Below, one piece after another: positions 46,401 to 57,947 of a DNA stretch of 64,000 bases. Positions within the stretch are counted from its first letter, which is position 1, and each line of letters opens with the position of its first letter. The position numbers were made by a program, and so were the translations under genes. The DNA comes from Akanthomyces muscarius. Its lineage: Eukaryota > Ascomycota > Sordariomycetes > Hypocreales > Cordycipitaceae. The stretch spans positions 372,001 to 436,000 of the forward strand of contig NW_026611618.1 in NCBI RefSeq assembly GCF_028009165.1. The letters are read 5' to 3'. The notes under the pieces are model-generated. The model did no database searches and was not told the origin of the DNA. It saw nothing but the letters and a program-made list of their open reading frames with translations.

Positions 46401-47440
46401 ATGCATTTGGCAAGGATCCTGTCGTGCTAGCGGCGCAGTTCAACATAACTACGGTGTTGAGAGATTTGCTTGGCACGCACGAACCCTCGCAGGCCACAAA
46501 AGACCGTAGTCTCTACTGGGCTGCGCGACTTGGTCACAATCAAGTTGTCACGGCACTGCTCCGCGTTGGTGCAGATCCCAACTCTCAGGAGCTGGAAAGA
46601 CAGACTGCTCTGACATCTGCGTCGGAACAAGGGAATCTCGCATGTGTCGTTGCTTTGTTGGCGGATCAGCGTGCCGACGTCAATGCTGCAGGACGAGAGG
46701 GAAGGACAGCGCTCTCCTTTGCTTGTGGCGGCGGCTACGATGACATTGTTCGTGAATTGCTGCAGCATTCAAACTGCAAAGACGACGAGCCAGACTATTC
46801 CGGGGCAACTCCTTTTTTCTGGGCTGCAGGCGGTGGACATTTCACCACAGTCTCCATCCTGGCCAGACGAGGCAGCGTCGATACCAACCACAGAGATAAG
46901 CGCGGGCGCACAGCCCTTTCATGGGCTGCTGGAGATGGCATGGCCGACATGTTGACAAAGCTGCTCAAGATCCGCGGTGTCGGCGTCGAGCTCGCAGACA
47001 AAAAAGGAAGATCGCCACTGTCCTGGGCCGCAGGCAACGGTCGGGTCGGTACGGTCGAGGTGCTTCTGAGGACTGCCGCAGTGGACAAATCAAGTGTCGA
47101 CAACGACAAGAGATCGGCCATATCGTGGGCCAGCGCCGGCGGGCACTACGAGGTCCTTGTGCGGCTTCTCGACGCGGGATGCCCGGGTGTAGATGCCGAA
47201 GACATCGATGGGTGGACGCCTCTCATGTGGGCCATACAGACGGACGCGCCAGATACTGTGCAGGCTCTCATCGACAGCAACCAAGTGCAGCTTGAGCGCC
47301 GTGATCGCGGTAGACGAACGGCGCTGGACTGGGCCCGTGCATATCGTCACACCAATGTCATCAATGTGCTTCTGCGAGCAACGGGCCATCTTCCCACCAC
47401 CACTGTTGTTGGATCCCAGCTTCCATCGGGGCCCTCTTGA
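43460..47440 (+). CDS. NLR-like STAND receptor 1: alpha/beta hydrolase-NACHT-ankyrin, with in-frame TAG at codon 40
   Basis: Exons 43460-43909, 43965-44021, 44090-44410, 44481-44685 and about 44751-47440 give about 1240 codons. The N-terminal lipase-like domain has the oxyanion region VHGLNGD (about 78-84) and the nucleophile elbow CHSLGG (Ser about 161), then a TPHRGSD motif. NACHT follows: P-loop GHPGCGKTT (about 402-410), Walker B VYVVLDALDECE (Asp about 504) and LLTSRPF. About nine ankyrin repeats fill about 905-1225. Codon 40 is TAG (43577-43579) and the frame is open on both sides. It could be a disabling C-to-T change, a readthrough site, or spliced out. The last intron is also unsettled: the good donor (44686) and good acceptor (CAG at 44742) leave the frame one base out, and a weak CCGAG acceptor at 44750 restores it. 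Confidence 0.8.
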
Positions 47441-48214
47441 GTTTTTTTTAAATAAAATTGAAATGACCTTCAAGCTATTCTCTTTCCTTCCAACTCGCCC
47501 TGAGCATTAGGCTAGCCACTAGTCATGCACGACTGAGAGGACAGGGAGCCCTTGCACTTTTGCCGTAATCTCTGCCTCAGCAATGCATATAGCTGGGCAG
47601 CCCGCCACTTGGATACTTGGCAGCCACATTATCGTCTTGAATCATCTGCCTGCCGGCCTGTATCAAATAGTTTCCCCGGCTGTGACCGCTCCCAGTGGTA
47701 CGTGTACGGGTTTCCTTGGTCCTCATGTAACCCACGCGCCAGCTGCAGCAGCCACTGCAGCAGCCACTGCAGCTGAGCGTACACGCGCGTTGTCAAGCCA
47801 TTCCGCCACCGACGTGAGTGCGGGGGTCTTTGGCTACTCTCACTTTCGATTGGAGCTGGCAACCCTAGGAGGCCCCCACCTTGGCGGCTCGGAACGGACC
47901 GTCTTTTAGTTTAGAGGAATAAATGGCTGACTTTGTATAACCCCTCACTCGTCGCGCACCACCCGAGTCATTCCATCTCGACGACCGTCTGACAGTCATA
48001 CACCTAGCCTCGGTTGCGAAACCAAGACAATTCGACGCAGTGGTTTAGAGGCAGCTACTGCATTGATAATCTGCGGCGTCGTTGCTATAACAAAGTGGTG
48101 GCCGGCGGAGACGATACGCATAGCAGATTCAACTGCGTTTGACTACATTCGGGATCCTCTCCACAACCCTACGGATTAAATCGACCAAGGCAACCGATTC
48201 CAGACTGTCAAGTG
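47441..48214. other. Intergenic region between the two NLR genes
   Basis: A 108-codon frame (47583-47909) is present, with an Ala-rich stretch coded by a duplicated CAGCAGCCACTG unit at 47744-47774. It has no recognisable domain and I do not call it a gene. The right end is the promoter of the second NLR gene. Confidence 0.45.
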
Positions 48215-51200
48215 ATGGATACAGATGACGAATCTGAAAGCCGGGTCGTCATTCCTGCGGAGGATATTACAGTAGCCATATTCTGTGCTTTGCCTTACGA
48301 GTCTGCCGCGGTCACATTTAGCCTGAGTGAAGAATTCGACTGTCGACCGAAACATATAGGTCCACTAAAGTATGTCTATCATTTTGGTCGTATCGGAGAA
48401 CACAAGATTGTCATTGCACAGCCACATTCTATGGGCACCGTGAACGCGGCTCGATGCGCTGCAACTGTATGCCAGCAATTTCCGAACGTACGATTTGCGC
48501 TGCTGCTCGGCATCGGAGCCGGCATTCCAAGCCTCACCGATGGAGGCTTGAAGCGCGACATCCGCTTAGGAGACATCGCTGTCAGCATCCCCCAAGATGG
48601 CCATCCTGGCGTCCTCCAGTATGACTACGGGAAGCGCGAGGCCGATGGGAAATTCGTTCTGAAAGGGTGTCTTGACAAATCTCATCCGCTTTTGCTCAGC
48701 GCGGACGCTACGATGCAAGTGGGCGAAGTAATGAAGAAGAACATGCTTCGGAAGGCACTGAAAAGAATCACCGAAAAATCAGGGTTTGCGAGACCAGATA
48801 CTGCCGATATTCTCTTCGACAAGGAGTTTAATCATGCTGCTTCGGGAAATGACTGCACTGAATGTCTGAATCGTGCTCCTCAGAAGGTTGTTGAGCGTGT
48901 CACAAAGCCCGCAGAACCACAAGTTCATCGGGGGCTTATCCTCTCGGGAAGTAGCGTTGTCAAGAATTCGGAAGACCGGTCTCATTTGCGTCGCGATAAT
49001 CCTGACGCAATATGTTATGAGATGGAAGCGGCTGGCATTATGGACGAGATTCCTTGTCTGGTGGTCAGAGGAATATGCGACTATGCTGATACGCACAAGC
49101 AGGATGGATGGCATTACTATGCTGCGGCTGTTGCCGCAGCTTATGGGAGGGCTCTTCTTCTCAATATTTATGGCGAACATGTTAGGGCGGAAAAGACTAT
49201 GAAGGATATATTGAATCAGAGTAAGTCCACGGCGTAGTGCTTTTTCTCCATTTCTAGAAACTGAGGCGGCATGAGGCTTGAAGCTCAGAAAGTAGTCGAT
49301 AAGAAAACGACTGGTTGCTGACGTCTTGTCTAAAGTTCTATCGGTGTCGACTGATACTAAAGCGGGAGTGAAGAGTTTACAGTCCTCTGCGCATCGCGAG
49401 AAGATTAGAGAATGGCTCTCCCCACCAGACCCCTCCACGAATTTGAACAAAGCTCGGGAGCTCTACCAACGAGGAACAGGTCAATGGCTGTTACACAGCG
49501 ACTTGTATCGGACATGGAAAAAGAAACCGGCGTCCTTCATGTGGCTTTATGGCATAGCCGGCTGTGGCAAAACAATTCTCAGCTCCACAGTTATTGCAGA
49601 CCTACAAGGGAATGAGACAACCGCACAAAGTTTACTCTATTTCTACTTCGACTTCACTGATGTAGAGAAGCGGTCGACTGAGAAGGCTGTGCGCTCGTTG
49701 ATTGATCAGCTGTACCGCAAAAGTACACAGGCTCAAGGGGTGTTGGATTCTCTCTACGCCACAAATTCGCAGGGTAGAGACCAGCCCAGCTACGCATCAT
49801 TACAAATGGCCCTTCAAAGTATGATTACAAAGTGTCAAAACACTTGGATTATTCTTGACGGCCTCGACGAGTGTGAGACACGAGGTCAGCATGCTACTAA
49901 TAGCGTCATGTTATGGGTCAAGAAACTACGAAGTTCATCGCGCAATGCTCATATCCTTATCACAAGCCGACCAGAAGAAGATATCAAGTCATCTGTTGAA
50001 GCATGGGCTGTCGCTGATGAGATAGTTGCACTTCAGTCTGGTTTAATAGCAGGTGACATGCGTGCATACATCCAGGCAAAAGTTGAAGAGATGGAAAGGT
50101 GGCGAACTGAGCCCGACATTCAAAAGTTGATCGCTACTAAACTTAATGAGCGTGCGAAAGGAATGTAAGTACTTGAGTCATTTTATGTGAACATACATTT
50201 TCTAACTTGGCAAGGTTCCGATTGGTTGCCTGCCAGTTTGACACCTTAGAACACTGCTTAAGCCGGAAGGACATCGACAGAGAACTAGCGACACTTCCTC
50301 GAACATTAGATGAAACGTATAGGCGGATTTTCGACCGGATTTATCCTGAATATAAACCTAGTGCGATACGACTTTTACAACTCCTCACTTACTCCAAGAG
50401 GCCACTTCGCATCGAAGAGGCTGTTGATGCCATCGCCGTCGAGCCAGCAAGCAAACCGCGTTTTGATCCAAGAAACCGAATAAAATTTCCTAGCGAAATT
50501 ACTCGTTACTGCTCAGGCCTTGTTTCTTTAAACACCAACTACGATACAAAGAGCGAGGCACATGTGACTGAAATTCAGCTTGCACATTTTTCGGTGCAGG
50601 AATACCTTCAGTCGGATCGACTGCAACCAGCCCTAGCGCCACACCTCGACGCAACATCGGCGGCAGTGGCGCTGGTTGACTTGTGTTTATCCTATTTGCT
50701 GGAATTAAACACATCCCTATCATTGAGTGAGACGAAGAGACAATACCCCTTCGCGGAGTTCTCCGCACGATATTGGTCAAAGTATGCTGCTGTCGTCGAA
50801 TCATCGACTCAAGGAGTCCTTGACACTGTCGAGGAATATTACAAGTCCAGAGACGCGTTCAACTTGGGCTATCTGATCTCCGATATCGATCGTCATTTAA
50901 CAGGAGAATATCGTTGGCATGAAGCTAGACATAGCCCACTCTACTATGCTTCAATCGCTGGGCTTTCCAACTCCGTTTATATGCTAATAAAGGAAAGAAG
51001 CAACATGGGCATCGAATGTGGAGATCTAGGCTTGTTTCTACAGATTGCAGCCTGGCATGGACATGAGAGCATCGTTAAGTTCCTGATTCAAAATGGCGCT
51101 GATATAAACGCTCCAAGCGAGCTCTGCGACAATTCTTTACAGGCTGCGTCGGGGCAAGGTCATGAGAGCATCGTTAAGTTCCTGATTCAAAACGGCGCTG

Positions 51201-52108
51201 ATATAAACGCGTCAGGCGGGCTGCACGGCAACGCTTTACAGGCTGCCTCGGGGCAAGGTCATGAAAACATCGTTAAGTTCCTGATTAAAAATGGCGCTGA
51301 TGTAAACGCTTCAGATCCAGACGGTATTTGTGGCAGTGCTCTACAGGCTGCCTCGCACCAAGGACATGAGAGCATCGTTAAGTTCCTGCTTCAAAACGGC
51401 GCTGATATAAACGCGCCAGGCGGGCGGCACAGCAGCGCTCTACAGGACGCCTGTGCTCAAGGACACAAGGCAATCGTTCATATGTTGTTAGACAGCGGCG
51501 CGAATATAGAAGCACGAGGTGGGGCCTATGAAAGCGCACTCGCGGCCGCTTGTGATTCTGGGGCGGATGCCTCAATCGTTCAAATCCTTATTCAAAACGG
51601 TGTTGACGTGAATATGCCCTGCGAATTCCGCGGTACGCCCTTACAGGCGGCTTCGTTTGCTGGGCGGAAGTCACTAGTTGAGGTGCTGATTCAGAGTGGT
51701 GCTGACTTAAACGTTAGAAGCGGAGACATTGACAGTACGCCTTGGGTTGATTTAGATGGTAGTGCCTTCGAACGGTATCTCCGGGCGGTACGTCGGGGTG
51801 ATACTGACTTGAAGGCTCGAAACGGAAAATATGGTAGTCCCCTTTGGGTTGCTTCGGTCAAGGGGCATTTAGAAATTGTCCAGTTGTTGATTCAACATGG
51901 TGCTGATGTAAACCTACAGGAAGAGGGAGAGCTCAGCAGTGCTGTCCAAGCTGCTTCCAGCAAAGGGCATATGCAGGTCGTGCAGCTGCTTGTTCAGAAC
52001 GGTGCTGATTTGGATGTGTCGAGTGTAAGAAGTGTCGATTTGTTCTTGAAGCTTATGATGGAAAGAAGCGCCGATGTGCACGAAGCTGGCGGAGAGTGTG
52101 CTCTCTAG
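48215..52108 (+). CDS. NLR-like STAND receptor 2: PNP_UDP-NACHT-ankyrin
   Basis: Exons 48215-49220, 49336-50164 and 50215-52108 give 1242 residues. The N-terminal nucleoside-phosphorylase-like domain (about 15-320) has FCALPYESAAV, LLGIGAGIP and the CYEMEAAG motif (about 268-275), then RGICDYAD. NACHT follows: P-loop GIAGCGKT (about 408-415), WIILDGLDECE (Asp about 510), LITSRPE, and the winged-helix-like TLPRTLDETYRRI. About ten ankyrin repeats end the protein; four successive ones are nearly identical at DNA level. Proteins of this layout are a major class of fungal NLRs. By analogy, the N-terminal domain may act on nucleosides or NAD-like metabolites once oligomerised, but that is inference. 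The first intron uses a TAAAG acceptor (49335), the only one that keeps frame. Confidence 0.9.
51062..51460 (+). repeat. Near-identical ankyrin-coding tandem repeats
   Basis: The unit beginning CATGAGAGCATCGTTAAG recurs at 51062, 51161, 51260 and 51365, giving periods of 99, 99 and 105 bp (33, 33 and 35 codons). The first 50 bases of each unit differ at only a few sites, far less than the flanking repeats of the same domain. This suggests recent duplication or gene conversion. Confidence 0.9.
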
Positions 52109-52255
52109 ACTGATTTTTCCGGGGAGCACAACAGAATTTACAACTTGTTCGAAATGTATAAGCGAGGGAACGCCCACCTCAGACTCTAGCTATTCTCCTA
52201 TGCATGTTATTTAGCCTTCAGCTTCAAACGTTGATAATCTGTAGCGCTCAAGTCA

Positions 52256-52661
52256 ATGTCCTCGTTTACGTTGTCACAAATGCTTTTATTTTATCATTTG
52301 GCCATATTGCAGGCGACTGAGAATTACGGTCAAGAAGGGATTAGTCGAAAAATTGGTTGCTTGGCTACTAGCTGCGGATTACTTCCCCTTGTTGAAAGGC
52401 TTTTCAAGGCTGCCTCTTCCAATCCAGCTCTCAAGCAAGATATTCTCCGAGCTCCCTATCGCGATTATGTGAAGTTCTTTGAGGCTGTTAATTATCCATC
52501 CGTTGGTGACTCCGTATGGAACGACCAGGGTGATTTTTCTGTTCGAGAAGGAAGGCATAGAGATCGACGTACATTTGCGATATAGAGATCTGAGAAACAG
52601 CGTTATGTACAACAAAGCCACCAGAAAAAATGACCCAGAAACGTTTGAATTATTACGGTGA
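52256..52661 (+). pseudogene. Possible broken reading frame after NLR gene 2
   Basis: A frame from 52256 (109 codons, to 52585) reads plausibly up to about YPSVGDSVW. A second frame, shifted by one, reads plausibly from about FEKEGIEIDVHLRYRDL to its stop at 52661. Together they suggest a short protein with a frameshift near 52540-52560, or a remnant of a longer gene. I do not recognise the family. It could be chance. Confidence 0.3.
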
Positions 52662-53208
52662 CACTACTCGAAGAGAATTTCTGTCAAGGTTCAAATTCCG
52701 TAGACAGTTTTACGGTGGTCGTCAGTGAGGCTTTCCAAAAGGGTTTCAATGAGGAGTGTGAGAAAACATTATGCTCCCTTACCCTATCCCTTTGACTGCG
52801 GAGACCGATCAACATGTTTTCTGCAAAGGTGGAAAGCGATCATACTACAAAGAACCCCACGTTTTTTGTATAATTATTAGAAGTCACTACATAGGAGAGG
52901 TACTGCGGCGTAGGGAATAAGTAGGGCTAATTGTCCTCATCATATCTACGGTCTCTGAGATGAGATCGCTAAATCGACCCTTGATAGCCTAACTGCGACG
53001 TTAGAGCTTACGATCAGATTCTCTAACAGTTGCAGAAAACTATATTGACGCCTTCGAATTTACTACACAAGTGGCGTCCTAATGCTCGCCCGCCATAGAC
53101 TTTAACTTAGAAGGGTAAGTACAGAGAGAGATATAGACATATAATAAATGCCTTAATGCTATTATATGTAGTATAGGCTTTGCCTAGTGTAGATGGCGTT
53201 CCTCGTTA

Positions 53209-53224
53209 GGGGGGGGGGGGGGGG
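53209..53224 (+). repeat. Run of 16 G
   Basis: An uninterrupted G16 within AT-rich DNA. It may be a real slippage-prone homopolymer or a sequencing or assembly weak point; its exact length should not be trusted. Confidence 0.85.
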
Positions 53225-53560
53225 CGACTGATGATTGTGGTATTTATAGGATGATTGGCCTTTACGACGTAACGATCAACTTAGCCGCTATTAAAGACGC
53301 CTAGACGGAGATTTTGGGGAATCTTGGGGATTTAGGACAAGGCTAGTCAAATTCGGGTTGTTAGTCTATGTTAGGATCACTGGTATTAGATGAATCACTT
53401 GGTCACAGAGACCAAAAAGATGCAGCAATGGTAGCCAACGATGCCAAACATCACTAGCATTCACTATACCTATCAGGTCCGTGATATCCTGTCAGCGCGA
53501 AGCACTGGTTGCAGGTTTGCATGGTGATGTGAATGAGGCTAAGTTGTTAATAATACGGCT

Positions 53561-54319
53561 ATGCACCGGGCTGAACAGACCAGACGCGCCAGCGGCAGCA
53601 AACGCGCAAGATCAGGCAAACGAGCCAGACGTGTCAGCCAGGTGATTTCTACTATACAATTCAGTCACTACCCCGCCCCTCTTCGCGTCTCTCTCCCTCC
53701 TCCCTCTTCCTCCTCCTCCCTGTCTTCTCCCTCCTCCTCTCTCAGGCTTCCACGCCACAGACATGGCCGAGGCGATGAGGACATCCCATGGATCCGAAAC
53801 ACCAATTACGAATTCAAACTTCCATTCGGTCCCGCCACACCAGCGGAAGAGCTCACAAAATGGCTTAATGAACGCAACGGCATCGAGGAAGCCCCTCACG
53901 TCTACAGTCATCAAGGCAAAAAGACTTGGCTCGGCCTCCTCAGCCACCCTTCTAGGAACTAGGTTAGTCTCAGTCCCGAGGAGCGAGACTCAATACCGTG
54001 GCATTGCCAGCCGAACCCCAAGCCTCAACATGGAAAGCACCTTGTTGTGGTTAATCTGAACCCTGCACCAGCATGCGAACAGTCAGAGGCGAATATGCTG
54101 CTAGTTAGAACCGCCAGATCGCTTTTCAACTTGGCTCGCAAGCGTGAGTGTAGAGGCATTCGGCTATGGTATTGGACCACGACGGAGCACAGCGAAAGGG
54201 ATAAATGTCTGCAAAAGTCATTCGAGATGCTGCACAGGTGGTCTCAGATGGGAGACCTGGCATGGCAGGGGCCGGAGGACCCTAGGATGCAGGACTGTGT
54301 GGAACTTAAGCGGATATGA
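53561..54319 (+). pseudogene. Hypothetical protein gene interrupted by an in-frame TAG
   Basis: One frame is open from 53561 to 54319 except for a single TAG at 53960-53962. Before it the frame reads WIRNTNYEFKLPFG and EELTKWLNERNGIEEAPHVY. After it come SLSPEERDSIPWHCQPNPKP, LVVVNLNPAPA and LARKRECRGIRLWYW. Both halves look protein-like, so this was probably one coding sequence of about 180-250 codons. The stop sits in AACTAGGTT; a C-to-T change of CAG would produce it. A CT-rich stretch at 53680-53745 ending CTCTCAG could be an intron end, so the true start is unclear. I do not recognise the family. Confidence 0.45.
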
Positions 54320-54474
54320 TGCTGCCGAGGCGGCGACAGGCTACGGACGCCTCTGGCGATACTTTCATAGATGAGACTTGTTAGTTTTTACGCACGGATT
54401 GTTCACTGGCATCATCATGCATCCAAAATGCTTACATTATTCTTTCTATTTCGTATTCATGCTCTGCAGGCGTC

Positions 54475-56580
54475 TCACTGAACCTGCTCCATCTCCGGCC
54501 TGCGCGGCTCCAGCCGTTGTCTGACAGCCGGCTCTGCTTTTTTCTGTGTAATTGGCTTCGATTTTGTCAAATCCGCCCTTTTCGAGCTCTTCTCTTTGGC
54601 CTCCTTGCTCTCCTTGACCGGCTCTGGCTCTGGTGCCGGCTGCGGCTTCGCCATTGCTTCTTTAGCAAGACGAAGATCCGCCAGGTTCAGTCTAAGGTCG
54701 CTGCTATACGGCTCAAACTTGGCAATTACCTGCTCCAATCCAAGACGCATGGCGTCAAGCACTTGGTCCACTTCAGGGCTTTCTCGGCGTCTTGAAGAAT
54801 CCGTCCAGTGAACGGGAAATCGGGCTTTGAGACCTTCAACCTTCTTGATGATGACGGTAAGTGTGCGGATGATGCTGGGCACATCCCGGTGAACATTGCC
54901 GTATTGGTCCTCTGCCAAGCTATGAATGGCAAGTTGGCACAACGCCTGGACGGCATGAACATACACCGTAGGCTCTGCGTATGGCTGGCCTAGAACAGCG
55001 GCAGCGAACTCGGTAGCAAAGTCCTGGCGAAAAATACTACCGATCCACTCCAGCCTCAGCAAGTGCGAGGCAGCATGGTCCACGAATGATTGTATGCTCT
55101 CCTTTGAGACAGCCTCCTGCTGTTCCTTTGTGAGCACGCGGTCCCGAGTCTGCCTCCAAGTCTTTTTCGCGATGGGGCTAAGCTCAGCCATGGGCGATGA
55201 GCCAGGTGACCGGACAATCTGATCCCACGCTTTCTCGACACCAGTGTGTGGGGCGCTGCCTTTGGTGAAGATTTCGTCCTGCCTGGGAGGGGCAGAGACG
55301 CGCTGCTTGGGCTCCTGCGGTGCCTGGACAGGTGCGGTTGGAGGTTTACCGTACGCATCAACTCTCTCCTCCATAATTTTCAGTACTGTCATACAAACGG
55401 CATATACCTGGGCCCACATCGGGCCGTCTTTGCGATCGATGTCGGCGAAAATGGCCTTTCGTTGGGCCTCAAAGTCCTGCGCAATGATGGCCAGTTCCCA
55501 CATGGCGAAGCACTAAGCTGTTAGCGGCATACATAATTACATATTTGATACGACATACCTGTACAGATGGCTTTTTGCTCTTCATTCCGTTGAGAAGGCT
55601 GCCGTTGGGATCCTTGGACTCTGCACTAAAGGGCTTTCCGGCCTTGAGCGGGGCCTTGGCCATGAAAATGGAAAACGAAGTATTGCCTGCAGCCCAGACG
55701 GTGTTGAGCAGTGCGCCGGCGTAGACACAGCGAATCATGAGGAACAAATCGGTAGGCCAGCTGCTCGGCGCAATGTTGGTACGGGGCAGATTGTAAAAGG
55801 GCCGGAACAGCATCAGAGCCCAAGACCAGGTAAGCGTTCGGAGCAGCGCATAGTACAACACCACGGCCAGAATAAGTGAGTATGTCGCCTGCTTGATGCA
55901 GCCGGCAAACACGGTTGGGAACTGCTGCACGATTCTTTGGGACGACCCGGTGAGAAATCCGCCAGTCTTTGCCTTGACATCTTCCTTCTCGGCGACAGGC
56001 TTGACAAAGACTAGCCGGTCGAGGTCAAACTGATAGTGTACAATCGTTTGCATCACGGCACATGTGCCGAGATAGCAGGCGAGGAAGATGGGTCGTTCGT
56101 TGAGTCGCGCGCGATCGCCGCTGAAGTACGTGACCCATCGCAGGCCAGAGCTGTCGTTGAGGGACGAGAGATAGACTGGCAAAAAGAGGAAGCTGGAAAC
56201 GCTGTACCAGAAGAGCGTCTCATATGTCTGGAAGCTAAAGAGCGATGCTTTTAGGGTCTGCGCACCCGATTCAGTTTTGACGCCAACATGGTAGTGTGCG
56301 ATGCGCAGAATCAGAATCGCAAGTCCGCAAAGAAATATGCATGCTGTTCGGATGCCGGCAGGACCTAGAGGGAACCAGGACCAGAGAACTAGAGAATGAT
56401 TAGAGCCCGATCGTGGCATGGAATGCGATGGTGTGCCTCACAGGAGCTCCAGGAAGCTAGGGCAAGAGCTTCGAGATAGGCCACCCCAAGCAACAGTGTC
56501 GCGGTCGAAGAGAATCGTCTATGAAGAGCCGGCTGTAAAGTGTCCTTGTAAGGAGCTCGTCGGACCGCAGCGGCTGCCAT
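54475..56580 (-). CDS. ndc1: Nucleoporin Ndc1, transmembrane ring of the nuclear pore and spindle pole body
   Basis: Three minus-strand exons (56580-56442, 56388-55559, 55512-54475) give 668 residues. The start reads AVRRAPYKDTLQPALHRRFSS, a strong Ndc1 signature. About six membrane helices follow in the first 290 residues, for example LLLGVAYLEALALASW, ACIFLCGLAILILRIA, YSVSSFLFLPVYLS and SLILAVVLYYALL. The soluble C-terminal half contains GSLLNGMKSKKP, WELAIIAQDFEAQRKAIFADIDR and a helical region, ending in a basic Pro/Glu/Lys tail. Ndc1 anchors nuclear pore complexes and spindle pole bodies in the nuclear envelope. The first intron (GTGAGG...CTCTAG, 53 bp) splits a Phe codon; the second is 46 bp. 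Confidence 0.9.
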
Positions 56581-56949
56581 TTTCCACGTCGCATTGCCTA
56601 GTCGGCTTGGAACGTCGATAGATGCAGATGTCGGATAGCAAACAGGGTTACAGGTAACTGATTCGATGTACAAAGTCAACAACACGCTAACAAAAAGTCG
56701 ATGGTTACCAGGGAGGCGCTAAGCTGCAAGGTCACACACTATGAATCACGTGGTGATAGCGTTGCGATGGCGGGCTTGGAGAAATTAGTGGAGAGAGGCC
56801 CGCATGATTGGCCGTTGGCAGCCTGGTTACGTAGTGACCCTCGGCGTCATCCAGGCACCACCTTTGGAACTTGCATCTACTCAGCTTAAATTTCACTGAT
56901 TTGGCGCGCACGATACCCCGACATATAGCATTTGCTTTGATATCCAGCA
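56581..56949. other. Divergent promoter region of ndc1 and the syntaxin gene
   Basis: The 369 bases between two start codons must hold both promoters. No further gene was seen. Confidence 0.6.
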
Positions 56950-57799
56950 ATGTCCTACGATCGTTCTTCCAGCATGGAGGCCGGCCGGTCCGGCGGCTAC
57001 AGCGATGACCCTGCTTTCCGCGACCTGCAGTCAGAGCTCAAGGGCAAGCTCCAGACGCTGCTCACCAACAATCGCAAGCTTTCAAACGACCTCACTGTAC
57101 TCGGCACCAAAAAGGACACACCGCGTCTGCGTGAGCGCGTTCACAACACTCTGGAGAAGACGCGCGAAATCTGCCGCGACATTGGCGAGGGCGTCAAGAA
57201 GTTTCAGTCCTGGGAGGACCTCTCGGTACGCCAGGATACAACGGAGCCTCGGGCGTAGGATCGGAACTGACCAATATCTACAGAAGCAGCAAAAATACGA
57301 ACAGACGAAAATCTCGAGCGACTTCCAGGCTGCGCTGCAGGAATTCCAGGGCCTACAGCGCAAGGCCCTCGACAGGGAACGTGCGTCCGTCTCGGCGGCC
57401 CGCGCGGTGCAGGACGGCGGCGAGGCTGCCGGCGACGACGGCGCCCCGCTGGAGCAGCTGCAGCGTCAGGAATTCATCCAGGTCGCGGACCAGGACGACG
57501 TTGACTTCCAGGAGGCGCTGATTGTGGAGCGTGAGGAGGAGATTCGCAACATTGAGCAGGGCGTGGGCGACTTGAACGTGCTGTTTCGACAGGTGGCGCA
57601 CATTGTCAGCGAGCAGGGCGAGTCGCTCAACACGATTGTGGACAATGTCGAAAATGTCCGCGATGACACCAGACAGGCCGATATTGAGAACCGACAGGCG
57701 GCACGATACCAAAAGGCAGCCCGCAACAAGAGCTTCTGCCTATTGCTGATCCTTGGCGTCATCATGACTATCGTGCTGCTGGCCATTTTTCTGGGTTAG
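56950..57799 (+). CDS. pep12: Pep12-type syntaxin (Qa-SNARE of endosomes)
   Basis: Two exons (56950-57225, 57284-57799) across a 58-bp intron give 263 residues. The N-terminal three-helix Habc region (about 20-130) contains LQTLLTNNRKLSNDL and RLRERVHNTLEKTREIC. The Qa-SNARE helix (about 170-235) reads REEEIRNIEQGVGDLN, then IVSEQGESLNTIVDNVE, with the zero-layer Gln in SEQGE. One C-terminal membrane anchor (CLLLILGVIMTIVLLAIFL) ends the protein. Pep12 mediates fusion at late endosomes and the prevacuolar compartment. The KKDTPRLRER segment and length favour Pep12 over plasma-membrane Sso1 or vacuolar Vam3. Confidence 0.88.
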
Positions 57800-57947
57800 C
57801 GTTAGGTTCTAGCCAGAAGTCATGTACGAGATATAATTTGGGCTTGTACTGCATTTTACTATTTGCGCTGGAGTCTTGGAGTCTTGGTATCATTTGAGGC
57901 TGTCATCAAGTCAAAGTCTATCTACTTATACAGTTTTTATTATACAC

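Larger units (their letters stand above)
52109..53560. other. AT-rich decayed stretch at the right edge of the island
   Basis: No intact gene. From about 52850 to 53420 the sequence is rich in TA steps and stop codons in all frames. It includes words such as TAGGCTTTGCCTAG, and looks like a mutated repeat or transposon relic, possibly RIP-affected. I could not assign it to a known element, and no terminal repeats were seen. It includes the 16-G run listed separately. Confidence 0.45.

Noticed and set aside
47583..47909. 108-codon Ala-rich frame between the NLR genes as a small partner gene
   Set aside because: The Ala run comes from a short DNA duplication, and no amyloid motif, helix pattern or family signature was seen.
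52686..52702. GGTTCAAATTCC resembling a tRNA B box
   Set aside because: The T-stem closing pair is broken and no A box or acceptor stem lies upstream.
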